From Cepaea nemoralis (Eukaryota > Mollusca > Gastropoda > Stylommatophora > Helicidae): DNA of 64,000 nt. The stretch covers positions 62,001-126,000 of the forward strand of contig JACEFZ010028299.1 in NCBI GenBank assembly GCA_014155875.1, written 5' to 3'. This document shows, piece by piece, positions 48,751 through 60,770 of the stretch (its first letter is position 1; each line of letters starts with the position of its first letter). The translations under genes were made by a program, and so were the position numbers. The notes under the pieces are model-generated. The model was not told the DNA's origin. It was given only the letters and a program-made list of their open reading frames with translations, and did not search any database.

Positions 48751-49836
48751 CTATCATTGATATGATATTCTCATTACGACAAATGCAAGAAAAATGCCAG
48801 GAACAAAATCAACCACTGTTTATTGCCTTCATGAACCTCACAAAGGCATTTGATTTGGTCAGTCGTGATGGTCTGTTCAAAGCACTGAAGAAAACTGACT
48901 GCCCATCAACTCTTCTGTCCATTGTGGAATCATTCCACACAGGCATGAAGGGTATAATCAAGTTTGATGGTGCAACTTCTGAAGAATTTGAAATCAAGAG
49001 TGGAGTTAAGCAAGGTTATGTACTATCCCCCACCCTCTTTGAAATAGACTTTTCACTTCTACTGAAATATGCCTTTCGTGATCAGGATGCCGGTATATAC
49101 ATTCACTCACGCTCAGATGGCGGCCTCTATAATACTCAGAGATTGAAGGCCAAGACCAAAATTAGGAAGATACTAATCAGAGAGTTGCTTTTTGCGAATG
49201 ATGCTGCAATTACAACCCACTCTGAGGAAGAATTACAACATCTATTATCTGCATTCTCCAATGCTTGTTCTTGGTTTAACAATTAGCAAAAAGAAGACAC
49301 AGATTATGTCACAAGGTGCACATGGGGTACCATCAATCTTTATTGATGACGCTGCACTGGAGATAGACCATTTTACATATCTAGGATCGGAGGTAAATAG
49401 CAAATTATCCCTGGATCAGGAAATCAACATCAGGATTGGTAATGCAGCAACAACAATGAACATGTTAGCAAAAAGAGTATGGGAGAACAGGAAGCTTACT
49501 GCCAAAACAAAAGTCTGTGTCTACCAAGCCTGTGTCCTTAGTACTCTTCTTTATGGCAGTGAAACCTGGTCAACTTACTCACACCAAGAGAAACGTTTAA
49601 ACAGCTTTCATATGCTGTGTCTGCGAAGAATACTCGGTATTAAGTGGCAAGACAAACTCACAAATACTGAAGTATTGGAAAGATCAGGTTGTGTGACGTT
49701 GTGTTTCATGCTGTCTTCGTAGACTTAGATGGATAGGACATGTTAGGAGGATGGATGATGGTAGAAAACCAAAGGACATCTTTTTTGGTGAATTACAGAC
49801 GGGTAGGAGATCTCAGGATCAGCCTCTACTATGATA
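48751..49836 (+). pseudogene. LINE-E, middle part (RT continued)
   Basis: Resumes the RT after the LTR insertion: IDMIFSLRQMQEKCQEQNQP, FMNLTKAFDLVSRDGL, SGVKQGYVLSPTLFEI, then the catalytic box as LLFANDAAITTH. The first Asp of the usual ADD is Asn here, so the polymerase would be inactive. After a shift near 49285 come YLGSEVNSKLSLDQEI, LLYGSETWSTYSHQEKRLN, LRRILGIKWQDKLTNTEVL and WIGHVRRMDD. It is cut at CAAAGATG by the foldback element. Confidence 0.85.
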
Positions 49837-49844
49837 CAAAGATG

Positions 49845-50405
49845 GGCACCCTTCCGAATAATGGTCCCAAATTATTTATTGTAAAAATCATCCTTTACAT
49901 GGTCTCATTAGGTGATATAATAAAATATATTAAACACTTCGAACTAAAATATTAAATAGAACTGAGAAAATGGAATTACGTACCAATAATATTTCACAGT
50001 TATATGTACAAATTGTGGCACAAAAGTTGTAAATACTGTCCGAAAGCATGTTCTTTGTGAAAAAATTGTACATATCGGAACGTGCATTGAGCGTGTTGTC
50101 AATAATTTCTGGTTCATTGTGTCATGGACTGCTAGACTGATCGATGGATGCAATAAATGTTTCCTAGACCCGGAGGGCTCTCACTATCATCGGAGTGTAT
50201 ACCTACCAGTTATATGTGGAAATAGATATACACTCCGATGACAGTGAGGGCCTTCCGGGCCCAGGAAACATTTATTGCATCCATCAATCGGTCTAGCAGT
50301 CCATGACACAATGAACCGGAAGTGATCGAAAACATCAACTAATGAGGCCCTCTAAGGGATACATATTACACTAAATAATTTGGGACCGTTATTCAGAAGA
50401 GTGCC
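49845..50405. mobile_element. Foldback-type element with long inverted repeats
   Basis: TSDs CAAAGATG at 49837-49844 and 50406-50413 are perfect. The outer arms GGCACCCTTCCGAATAATGG (left) and its complement at the right end, and inner arms 50111-50201 and 50227-50317, are inverted repeats with roughly 90% identity around a 25-base loop. The left arm has about 180 bases more than the right, including a piece also found at 61660-61735. It has no ORF. The 8-base TSD suggests mobilisation by a hAT-like or other 8-base-duplicating transposase. Confidence 0.9.
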
Positions 50406-50413
50406 CAAAGATG

Positions 50414-50674
50414 TGTGATGTGTGCAAGCGGGACATGATTGATACAGGTATTGTCACTGATAATGCCCTATAGGAGCAAGTCGCCGCTGAACATGTTGCA
50501 TGGAGGGCAACTATCAGAAATGGAATAAAGACAAAGGAGAAAATGATTGCAGATAAAGCACACACAGAGTGTGAGAGACGAAAGATGGTGCATGGTGGTG
50601 GAAATGACCACATTTTCACATGCATCTACTGTGGACGAACATTTACTAGCAATGTCAGTTGTCGGACTTTGTAA
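50414..50674 (+). pseudogene. LINE-E, C-terminal end
   Basis: The frame reads VCKRDMIDTG, EQVAAEHVAWRATIRNGIK and ends with a zinc-finger-like tail (HIFTCIYCGRTFTSNVSC) and stop TAA at 50672-50674. It is the natural C-terminus of LINE-E, separated from its RT by the foldback insertion. Confidence 0.8.
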
Positions 50675-51830
50675 GTATTGATGGGGCTGGTGGCAAATTT
50701 TTTTGCGGAATATTTTATGCGACAGTGAAGGGACTTCTGATTTCTAACCAAGACTGCTCCTGATTCCATATAATTGAAAACAACAAGGCAAACTTCGCGG
50801 GAAACAGCTCTAATAATTGCAAGAGTTGTCCAATTGCAAGCGTTTGTGTTTGAGAACTTTATTCACTTGAAGCTATTGACGTTTGATGGTGTAACATAAG
50901 CTAATTTTGCTTTTAACTCCTCTTTCTTTTTCTCTTGTTATTAATTAATGCATTTTTTAATTGTTTGTTCAATTTTACATAAATGTGAAGAGTTTCAACG
51001 TTAATCTCCTTTAATTATGTTCAGGAAAAAATATTTAGTATTTAGCACAACCATAACAATGAGATATCACCGTAATAACACAAAATTCAAGATGGCGGCG
51101 CCCATACAATATTACTAAACTATAGCGGACCTGTATTTATTTATAATTAGAACTGGCAATTTGTCAAGTTCTCCAAAGGACATGATGGAGAGGACAGAGG
51201 ACATACATAGGACATGGGAATAGGACGGGTATAGCAGACAGGTCCCTACACCCATGCCAGAGGGTTACGGACAGGACTGTGCCCTTGAATGACAGGACAG
51301 GTTCACCTTGGACGGGATGACGCAGTATGCCTGCATCAACAAGCGAGTGAAGGACAGGGTGACGGACTCAACCAGCACGACCTCCACGAGGGTCAAGAAC
51401 CTCGTGACCACCGAACTGAGTAGAAAGCCTCAGACGGGACTCGGACTGTGGATGAGAGAGGATGCGGGACTGTGTTTGGGAGAAATAAATAGACCATTTA
51501 CTTGAGTTTCGCTAGTGAGAGCGAATATGGCCGCTGCTAGTGTGAATACTGAAGCACGATTATGTTATTCGCCGAGCAAGTATATTGCGAGAGCTGTGCG
51601 AGTTTTATGAAATGATCTTTGTAGATATTGTTATAATGATGTACAACCTTTAAAGATGTTTAATGATATACTCATGCTTTCATGCCTCGTCTGTACTCGC
51701 ATCAACTGCCTGTCTGAACCCTTTTTTTATAAACCCCTAGAGACGTTGACACAATTTAACTACTAAAATTAAACGGAATATAAGTTCATTTGTAGCAGTA
51801 ATTTATCTGTGTACTTGTATAATTTTTCAG
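50675..51830. other. Intergenic, nothing firmly recognised
   Basis: AT-rich except for 51170-51510, which is GC-richer and has short open frames (51308-51505, MDGMTQYACINKRVKD...) of unknown nature. A small ORF starts at ATGGCCGCTGCT near 51526 (27 codons). Neither has a recognised domain. Confidence 0.4.
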
Positions 51831-51888
51831 CATTTGACATGACTGAAAATAATTTTGAAAGCCAGTTTTCAGACCCGTCTGTAAACCT
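51831..51888 (+). other. Exon-like short coding segment, repeated elsewhere
   Basis: AATTTTTCAG precedes and CT/GTAAGT follows a 58-base segment whose ATG (51839) opens MTENNFESQFSDPSVN. Diverged copies of the start region occur at 61251 (MTEHIF then stop) and 62125 (MTEHIFEVSFHMTV), each preceded by a similar TTGTATACTTGTA stretch. It looks like the first exon of a repeated gene, perhaps a transposase. Identity is unknown. Confidence 0.35.
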
Positions 51889-52404
51889 GTAAGTAGTGTA
51901 TGAAGTAATTTTTTTCTAAGCAGCGCAACAGTACATAATTATTTAAATTTTAATACAATACTGTAAAATAAGTTATGCTTTTTTAAAAAGTTAGTATTTA
52001 ATTATTAATTGCTAACTTTTAGATACAGAACAGTTTAGTTTAGTTTCTAAACTAAAAATAGTGTAATTATAGAGCAGAAGTAGAAATCAATTGTTAGCGA
52101 AAGTGAGTGCTTAATTTATGCAGCAGTTACAAACTTATTTACTTACATTAATGCATGATATTTAATCAACAAAAGAAATCTGTCGCAATGCAGTTGGTAC
52201 ATTAAGTTTAAGACAATATGAGTACATTTTCATGAATTGTTCTTTCACTAACGAACATTTCACGTGACATTTATTTAATTAATATAAATTGGCAGCTATT
52301 TTTAACTGTTAATTAGGTTTATTATATTATTTATGTTTATGTTATGATTATGTTAATTAGGCACATCCTATCGCAAAATCTTAAAAGTCAAAGTGCATTT
52401 TTCT
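51889..52404. other. AT-rich, nothing recognised
   Basis: No frame or domain. A segment AATTGGCAGCTATTTTTAAC near 52287 is repeated near 52647 on the far side of the SINE remnant. Confidence 0.5.
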
Positions 52405-52550
52405 CGGAGACTCTCGTGCTTTGTGCTATGCTTTTGGCAGGCCGCTCTGCGGAAAGAGATTGAGCCATATGGGAATAAAACCAGTGCAAAGAAGTTGATC
52501 AGCTCGATCCTGTCGACATTCTATCGAAAGAGAATTGTGACTATTACTTT
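52405..52550 (+). mobile_element. SINE, copy 3, truncated and diverged
   Basis: Shares the SINE body (GGAGACTC, CTGCGGAAAGAGA, GAGCCATATGGGA.TAAAACC, ATCCTGTCGAC) with 30288-30507 and 37096-37347. The tRNA head is missing. Confidence 0.75.
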
Positions 52551-52571
52551 CGTGTTAGCAAAATGCACAAT

Positions 52572-52632
52572 AAAGTATACATCTTGTCAGGTTTGTTAGC
52601 GATGATAACAAACCTGACAAGATGTATACTTT
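52572..52632. repeat. Perfect 27-bp inverted repeat, 7-base loop
   Basis: Arms 52572-52598 and 52606-52632 are exact reverse complements around GCGATGA. It lies just 3' of the SINE remnant. Confidence 0.95.
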
Positions 52633-52659
52633 TAATGAATAATAAACAATTGGCGGCCA

Positions 52660-53383
52660 TTTTTAACTGTTTATTAGGTCACGGCAATCCTATCGAAAAA
52701 TAGATAATAATAATAATACGTCAAGTTAGGCCTCGCTACACCGGACGCAATTCAGATTCCGATTTGTCGAAAAAAAAAGAAACTTTCCACCTCGTTCAAC
52801 CCGTCTCGATGACGTTGGTTATAGTTGTGGTGGTTCATAGTGCGGTATAGGTTTTATGGTCTTTTGTGCGTTGGACAGCTTCTATTACTGCCTGTCTGGC
52901 CGAGTTCCTCTTTTTTGCCATCCTTTTTGCTTTTGACGTTGTTGCTGGTGTGTCTGCTATCATTATCGGTTTTCTTAGGCTTGTCCTGGGGGGGGGGGGG
53001 GGGGGCGCCTGTTATCGTCTGGGCTTGTTTTCTTGGGTCTTGGTTCAACGGTTTTTTGTCAAGCATAGGGGTCGGATTGTATCGTCTCTCTTGTCCATCG
53101 TTGGGGAGGTTTCCTACCGTCTCCTCTTGTCCCGCGCCGGAGGGGTTTCCTGCACGTCCCTCTTATCCATCGTCAGGGAGGTTTCCCATCGTCTTCTCCA
53201 TCGCTGGAGCAATTTCCACCCTTCTCCTTGTCTCCCGCGTCGAAGAGGGTCGTTTCGTCTCTCTATTGTCCGCCATTTGAGAGTTTTAATGCATCCCTAT
53301 ATATTTCCTATTGTCTGGTTTTCGTGTGGTCGAGTTTTTCCTCACTGTATTTTTATTTTGCTGTTGGCTTAATTTTATGTTGG
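52660..53383 (-). other. 3' UTR region of LINE-F
   Basis: Between the LINE-F stop codon and AT-rich flanking DNA. It has an 18-base G run at about 52989-53006 and an (ATA)n-like run at 52699-52717. The exact LINE end and TSD were not found. Plus-strand frames here have low-complexity composition and are unlikely to be coding. Confidence 0.5.
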
Positions 53384-56300
53384 TTATATTTCTTTCCCTG
53401 TTCTTGCAATGAATTGTTTTGTAAGCTTTTGTACTTCTTTGTCGCCTTCCACCTGTAGGCATTCCTTCATCGTCATCGTCGTGTTTCTTGTTTGGAAGTA
53501 TTCTACTAGGTCCCTGCGTTCCTGGGCATAGGCTGTGCACGACAGTAGGTAGTGTTCTATAGTGTTTTCCTCCAGGCAATCAATGCAAAGTGGTCGGGTG
53601 ATTTTATCTTTCCATTTCCCGATTCTCAATCTCCATAGTTTCTTGTACGTTGGTATTTTTGTGTTGTCTTTCACTTGACTTTTCATACTTGGTTCTCTGA
53701 GCATGTGGTAGGCGTGTCGTCCTTTATTGCTGTCTCTCCATTGTTGTTTCCATTTGTCGATTACTTGTTGTTTGATAATGCTTTTTGCCTCCAGAATGCC
53801 GAGTCCTGTGTTTACTATATTCTGGCTGCTTGTCCCGCGTTTTGCGGCCCTGTCTGCCCTCTCATTGCCAGTTATCCCTCTGTGTGCTGGTATCCATACA
53901 ATTGTGACCTGGCATCCCATACTTCTTAGTTTTGTTGTTAGTGTTAGTATTTTCTCTTTCAGGTCTTGTCTGTTCACTTTAGTGTGGTTGCCTAGTGCTT
54001 GTACTGCAGATAGTGAGTCCGTCAGTATAGTTAGTTTTATAGGGGGGTTCTCTGTTGCTATTTCTAGTCCTTTCATAATACCCACTAGTTCTGCCGTGTA
54101 TACCGATGTATTGTCTGTTATTTTGTACTCCTTTTGAATGTTCCGGTATGGTACTACTACTCCTGCCCCTACCTCCCCATTCTTGTTCTTTGATCCGTCT
54201 GTGTAGATAGTGAGGTTGTCCGTGCTTATTTGTCTTATGTATTCCTCCGCTATGTCTTTGGCTTCCCTGTCCTCTGTTGATTTACTAATTATGCTCGCAA
54301 GTGTCGTATCCGTCAATGGTAGTTCTAGCTCCCATTGGGGTGTTGTTTGTCTGTGGACTTTCGTTCGTGCCAGTGTCCTGGCTAGTTTCTTGTCCGCGTT
54401 CATCTCTTGTGCAGCTGTCCATCCTGCTGGTGTTTGTGTCTTTTGTATGGGTATTCCTCCCCATTTGCTTCTGTTTTCTTCGAATACACAGAACGCGGGG
54501 TGTCTTGTATCCTTCGCAGCCTTCATCCAGTAGTTGTACACTAATTGCTTTCTTCTCAGTTGTAGTGGAAGTACTCCTAGTGCTACCTCTAGAGCTTCCC
54601 TTGGTGTTTGCTTGCCTGTTCCTAGGATAATGCCCAGCGCTTGGTTCTGTATTGAGTCCAGTCTTCTTTTGTTGTGTTCCGGTGCAGTGTCGTATACTAT
54701 GCTTCCGTATTCTATTCTTCCTCTGATCAGAGATTTGTATAGCATTAGCATCATTTTTGTATGGGCTCCCCATCCACTGCCTTTAATTACTCTTAGAATA
54801 TTTATTGTCTTTTTGCCTTTTTCGACTGTCTGGTCTATATGTTTTCTCCAACTTAGTTGTTCGTCTAGTGTCATCCCGAGGAATCTTGTGTTTTTTGTTC
54901 TCTTTATATTCTTCCCTTGGATCTTGATGTCCCCGTCCGTGTAGTTTCGTTTTCTTTTCGCGTTGAATATCATACTGACCGTTTTGTCTGTGTTGATCTG
55001 GAAGCCCCATTTCTCCATCCATTTGGCAATTCTATCTAGTTGCCGTTGTAGTCGGTCTCTTGTGGTTTTTATGTGTCTTCCGCTTCTCCATATTGCACAG
55101 TCGTCTGCGAATTGCGATATCCCTATCCTGTCTTCTAGTTTTTCTTCATCTAGGTCATTTACTAATATTGTGAATATTGTTGGTGATATTACCGATCCCT
55201 GTGGTATTCCGTTTTCTTGCTCATAGGTTCTGGATTCCTCGTTTTTTATTCGTACGGTGAAGCTTCTGTTCTGTAGGAAGTTTTCGATATATCGATATGT
55301 CCTGCCTATTATCCCTATTTTGTTGATTTTGATCAGAGCTGCTTGTCTCCAGCATTGGTCATATGCTTTAGCCAGATCTAAAAATACTGCTATCGTTTTC
55401 TCTCCTTTTTTGAATGCCCTCTTTACATGGTTTTCTAGCTTAATTATTTGGTCAATTGCACTTCGGTTGGCTCTAAACCCTGACTGTGTGTCGCTAATTA
55501 GTCCGTTTTTCTCCAGGTGGTGTGTGATTCTTTTATTGATGACTGTTTCCATAATTTTTCCGAGGTGTGATGTCAGGGATATTGGTCTGTATGAGTCGAT
55601 TCTTTGTGAGTTCTTGAACTGCTTTTTGACTGGTATAACTGTCGCCTTCTTCCATTGTGCTGGTATTTGTCCCGTGTGCCACACTTTGTTGTAGAGAGCT
55701 GTTATTGTCTCTATTGTTTTTCTTGGTATCCTTTTCAGTATTATATAGTTTAGGATGTCTGACCCTGCTGCTGTGTCGTCCTTTTCCTTGATTGCTGATG
55801 TTACTTCGTCAGTCGTTATGTCTGCGTCCATGTAGAAGTCCTCTATTTCTTGTTGCAGTTCTTCCACCTCTTCAGCGTATTTTTCTCGTCTTTGTTTTTC
55901 CTGCTCTCCTAGTGACATGTTGGAGCAGACTTCGTAGAAGTATTTGCCGAACGCGTCTGCTTTTTCTTTGTCTGTTACTGCTAGTGTTGGTATTTTTATT
56001 GTTGGAATATTGCTGTTTGGTTTCTTTGTATAGCTTTTATTTGCTCCCATACTTCTTTTGTGGGTGTGTCTGGTGACAATTTCTGGCAGTACGTTTTCCA
56101 TGCTGTTTCTTTGGCTTTGGTTATCAGTCTGTTGGCTTCATTCCTCTGAATTTTGTATTCGTTGTAGTTTTCGTCTGTCCTCATTCTTCTGTATTGTTGG
56201 AGCGCCTTCTTTCTTTTTTCCAGCGCCTCTGTGCAGCTCTGGTTCCACCAACCAGCTGGTTGTTTGTTCCATTGTTTTCCTGTTGTTCGCGTTCTCTGTG

Positions 56301-57171
56301 TGGCCGCTGTCATGTATGCAGGCATATTTCTATTGGGGATGTGTTTTACCGCGGCCTGTAGGATGTTGTTAGTGATTCTTTCTGTGTATTTGTCTATATC
56401 TTCACCTTCTGTCTGTTCTATCTCCATCCCCTCCAGTTCTTCTCTAAACTGCTCCCATTTCGCGTTCTTGAAGTGGAAGGTCGGTTTATTACTTTCCTTA
56501 CTCTTCTGTGCTCTCGTGTTTGTGTCGATGATTATCGGTAGGTGATCGCTGTTGGTGTCTTCTTTTACTTCCCAATGGCTCCTTGTTAGGCCCGTTGTTA
56601 CTATTGTTACGTCGATTGCTGTGTCGTATCTTCTCGGGTTGGGGTCTATTCGTGTCATCGACCCGTCATTTAGCACTGTTAGCTGGTTACTCTCTATAAA
56701 TTCGATCAATTTTGTTCCCGCTACGCTGTTTCTTGATCCACCCCACACTGGGTGGCAACAGTTGAAGTCGCCGACTATTATTGTTGATGTTTTGATTCTG
56801 TTCTTTATCTCTATTAGGTCTTCTTCTTCTATTTTTCCTTTAGGGCAGTATACGTTAATTATGGTTAGGTTGTTGGGTTTACTTGCAATCTCCGCTGTGA
56901 TTCCCTCGAAGTTTGTTGTCCTGAATGTTCCGTTTTCTAATATTTGTAGATTGTCTTGTATGAGTAGGGCGATTCCTCCTCCTGTTGTTTCTGTCCTGTC
57001 GTTCCTGAGTAGCTTAAAGCCTTTGCATTTGTAGCTGTCCTTTGGTTTCAAGAATGTTTCCTGCAGGGCATAGATACTATTTTCCCTCCCTAGTTGTTCC
57101 ATGGTGCTGGGGAGTTTTTTTTTCATGCCTCTGCAGTTCCATTGTACTATTCTAATGTTGTTTTTTTCCAT
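53384..57171 (-). pseudogene. LINE-F ORF2: endonuclease, RT and RNase H, one frameshift
   Basis: The minus-strand ORF2 starts at ATG 57171. Endonuclease (391-codon frame to 55996) has IRIVQWNCRGM, ALQETFLKP, IIVGDFNC and NSDHLPIIID. A shift near 56010 moves into a 905-codon open frame (ATG 56101, stop 53384). RT blocks are YRPISLTSHLGKIMETVI, GFRANRSAIDQII, LDLAKAYDQCW, NGIPQGSVISPTIF and the catalytic SQFADDCAIW. RNase H has IYTDGSKNKNG, VYTAELVG, LTDSLSAVQAL and WIPAHRGITGNERADRAAK. A C-terminal CCHC cluster (CIDCLEENTIEHYLLSC) ends it. All catalytic residues I can place are present, and the single shift is the only visible defect. RNase H places it in the I superclade. Confidence 0.9.
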
Positions 57172-57212
57172 GGTCGTGTTGTATTTCTGTTTTTGATTGG
57201 TTATTGTTCTCT

Positions 57213-58838
57213 TCAGTTCTCCGATGTTTCGCTGTCTTCCTCGCTTGTCTCCTGTAACATCTTGTTTGCTAGTTCAGTGTATTCCTGAAGAATGATCGGG
57301 CCCTTCTTCGCTTTCTCCATTAATGCTGGTAGTATTCGTGTGAACTCCTCTTTGTTTATCATATTTTCCACTGCTTGTTTAATCATTTTGATTTCTCTAT
57401 CAGTCTGTTGCTTCAATTTTTTAAGTTCATGACCTAGTGGTTGCGTCCTTTTTTCTACCTCTGTGTTTGATAGTTCGATGTCGCTTAGTTTTACTTTCAT
57501 CTGTTCTGTGGCCGTGTGGTTTTCATTCAGTCTGGTTACTAAATTCTCGTCTGGTTGCCTCCATCTTTTTGGCTAATTCTTTTATCTTTTCATTGGCTGT
57601 TTGGTTCTCTTTTAACTGGTTTTTCAGCTCTGTTTTGGCTGCCTCCAGCTCTTGGGTTATTTTTCGCGTGTGTGTTACTGCGTCTTCAAGTTGTTTTTTC
57701 ATGGTTAGCATGCTTTTTTCAGCTTCTTCCATTCGTCTTATAACTTTCTTTAGTTCGTTGTTTTCTGTCTCTTCCTTGCCTTGTGTACTGTCTCTTCCTA
57801 CGTCCTTGTCTGCTATCTTGTTCTTCATATTATTCATTTCGGATTGCAATATTCTTATTTCTAATCTTGTATCTGGTTCTTTGCGCGCGTTTTCTTGTCT
57901 CCACCTTGCGACCCTCATCGGAGTTTGTGTAAGGACTGACTCTCTCCATGCCAGTCTCTGTTAGTTTATATTCAGGGCAGCCCTTATATCTCGCGCTGTG
58001 GTTACCCTTGCAGTTAGCACACTGTCTGGCCGGGTTTACTTCTTTGTAGTGTTTATCCCTTTTCGCTTCTGTACAGTCACTATACCAGTGGCTTTTACTG
58101 CAGAACCGGCATTTTGGGTTCTTTTCCTTGCAAAATTTAAGGGTATGTCCATGCTTTTGGCACTTGCTACATTGTGTGACAGGTGGTATATACATTTCGA
58201 TGCGCTTAGGCCTTCCTACGTATTTTATTTGGTTTGGCAGTGTTGTTCCGTAGTATTTAACCATTACTACCGCGGTTGGTTCGCCACGTTTTGTCAATAT
58301 CCTATCCACGTGCGTGATTTCAATGCACGTGTTCTCTTTTCTTATTTCTTCCTCTACCTTCCTCATATCTGTTGTCGGGTTTATTCTTTTTACAACTATT
58401 GTTGTTGTCGCCCGGAACAGCTCTAAGCTGACTTTGATGTCGTGTGGTAATTTTATTGTTATCGGCTTTTTTTCCTTTTTCAGTTCATCCACTATCTCTT
58501 TGATCTTGGGGGTGTCGTTCGGTGTGATTATTATTGTGCTGTTTGGGTTTTTGATCAGGTTGGCAATTGACCTTGTACCTAGCTCATTTTCAATGATATT
58601 GATGCATTCGCCTTTGCTGAATGCCGATAGTACTGCTTGTCTTCCCTCAGTTTGGGTTATTTTAAGTTTGAGGCCTGGCTCAAGGGCCCCGCTGGCGGGC
58701 TGTTTTCCTAGTGGTTGGCTTTCTTTGGGTTGATTTCTTCCAGCTATTTTTCCGTCTATGTTTTTGTTTTTTTTCTAAACTCATAGCTTCGACTGGTCCT
58801 ATCTTGCTCTCCTCTGCTTGGTTTCTGGTTATTGCCAT
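57213..58838 (-). pseudogene. LINE-F ORF1: coiled coil and three zinc knuckles, frameshifted
   Basis: Starts at ATG 58838 (MAITRNQAEESK) and shifts in an A run near 58760. It then runs through IKNPNSTIIITPNDTPKIKE and a region of about 100 residues before three CCHC knuckles: CSKCQKHGHTLKFC, CRFCSKSHWYSDC and CANCKGNHSARYKGC. Two further shifts near 57900 and 57510 lead into a Lys/Glu-rich coiled coil ending at 57213. This is a nucleic-acid-binding ORF1 of the Gag-like type found in I and jockey LINEs. It ends about 40 bases before the ORF2 start. It is inactive as it stands. Confidence 0.85.
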
Positions 58839-58865
58839 GGTGTTTTGTGTGATTGTTCCTGTTTT

Positions 58866-59302
58866 TAATGCTTAGAGCGGTTTGCTACTTACAGTTTGTT
58901 CCTCTTGAAATATTTGTCACCGTACGTATCACCACTACAGTACAGTGGTTATATCTACCACCACTCCCAGTGAATATATACTCCAGTGAGAAATATCGGA
59001 ATCGGTCGCGAGGTAGAATCTACCTGCAGGAAAACAGAATGCTCGTTGTTGAGACGAATCTGTTGGATATTGTTGTCTTCTGTGTAGATGCGATCTGTGA
59101 TGCAGATTGGTGTATCAGGTCTCTTGAGCGTTTGTATTACTTATTCTCGAGCTTGTGCGTGTGCGAAACACGTGTGGATAGTATACAAGGCTTGACCGCC
59201 AATTGTACTGTCCCCGTGTTTTAAGATTAAAGGGTTTTCTACTTACAGTTTGTTCCTCTTGAAATATTTGTCACAGTTGTATGTATCACCACTATAGTAC
59301 CG
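58866..59302 (-). repeat. LINE-F 5' UTR with a 360-bp direct repeat
   Basis: A segment containing CTACTTACAGTTTGTTCCTC...CACCACTA.AGTAC occurs at 58879-58940 and again at 59239-59300. Repeated 5' UTR units are a known way for LINEs to carry promoters. I cannot see the left flank TSD. Confidence 0.7.
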
Positions 59303-59620
59303 AACTAATATAATGTGAGGTAAAATCTAGAAAGTATTCAAAATATCCGACTCCAAAATGTTATTATTATTATTTTTGTTATTATATATGTAGCGAGTTT
59401 CATCGTGCCGCGACCGGAAATGAAAACAGAAATTATGTACAGAATCATATAGCCATGATCGCAACTCGTCTCACCTTCACAAAAATGTTAATATCTTCAC
59501 TTATTAGTGACATACAGGCATCTTTGAGGTACCATTAGTCGATTTTGAATTTCAAGGCCTATCTTCTGTGGTGTTCTCATTAGTAAATACTAAAATTAAA
59601 ATAGTCAAAGGACTTACAAA
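59303..59620. repeat. Diverged local repeat, left copies
   Basis: Segment 59394-59470 (CATCGTGCCGCGACCGGAAATG) recurs at 60508-60580. Segment 59459-59606 recurs at 62273-62412 with about 85-90% identity. It is non-coding. Confidence 0.75.
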
Positions 59621-60770
59621 CTGATTCGCTGCCGACCACCAACCGATTGCCAAACAGTCTCAACTGTTTTGTCCCTTCATTAATATATTGGCAAGATCTT
59701 GGCAGTCAGTTTGTTTCTTTCGTTTGCGATCCCGTGCTTATTTTTAATATCCTGAAATGAAGTTTTATGCCGAAAGAAGGTTTTTCATTCACACACAGGC
59801 CACGAGATATCGACATTTGGTGACTAAATTGTGTGGATGTGTTTAAAAGTTGTGTTAAAAAATTTTTTAGTTACTCGCGGTTTTAGCAATTGCATGGGTC
59901 CTTGATTTTCGGCCTCATTTACATCAGATAAAAGTTTTAAACAATGTTAGATTGTAGTTATTCTTATTTAAAGGAATTTGTGAACGATTTTAAACTGATA
60001 GCACACGTTAAATGTGTTTTTTCGGTTAAAATGTATTATTTATGAATGTAAACAAACAAACTAACTCTTAGCTGCTAACGGTGAAAGTTTATCATCATGT
60101 CAAATTAGCTGATGGGCCACACTTGTGCCCCTAAAGTTTGCTTTGCCTATCACAAAGTACTTAAGAAGTATTTAAATAATTAAATTAAAAGAATAATAAT
60201 TATAACTAAAAAATAGCGTACATTTTGTGTTTATCTTCAGAAAACGGTCAAAACCTGCCTCGTGATTTTCCGACATTTTCCATTTTATGTGACAATGATG
60301 CGCTTCAAAATAGGATGTTTTTGTGTTATGGAGCCGTTCTATTGATATTTGTGTAGCAAAGTGGTGTAGTTATCATAATTCAGCAAGTTTCATTGGATTA
60401 TAAACATCCTTGGAGCAGTAGCGCCTTGGTAAGTGGAAATTGCACGTACTTGTCACCCCTGTCTTCAATTTTTTATTACAACATCTGCTAATATTATTAT
60501 TATTAGCGAGTTCCATCGTGCCGCGACCGGAAATGAAAACAGAAATCATATACGGAATCATAACGCCATGACTCACCGGGTCTCCCAGTTCGGCTAGTTC
60601 AGACCATGCATTCTTTCGACGTCATTCATTCATTAAAATCTCACATGACAAGAACACACGTCATCCGGGGTTTTCCAGGAAAGGTATGCCTAATATTCCG
60701 TGCACAGCGATTGGTTGAAATCATCATGACCTTTTATATAAATAAGAATATATTTCATACTTACCGTAAT

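Noticed and set aside
52825..58733. Many plus-strand ORFs rich in Leu, Val, Phe and Cys resembling membrane proteins
   Set aside because: They lie opposite the LINE-F ORFs on the minus strand, which carry catalytic motifs. The hydrophobic look comes from the antisense of a Lys/Glu/Asn-rich coding strand.
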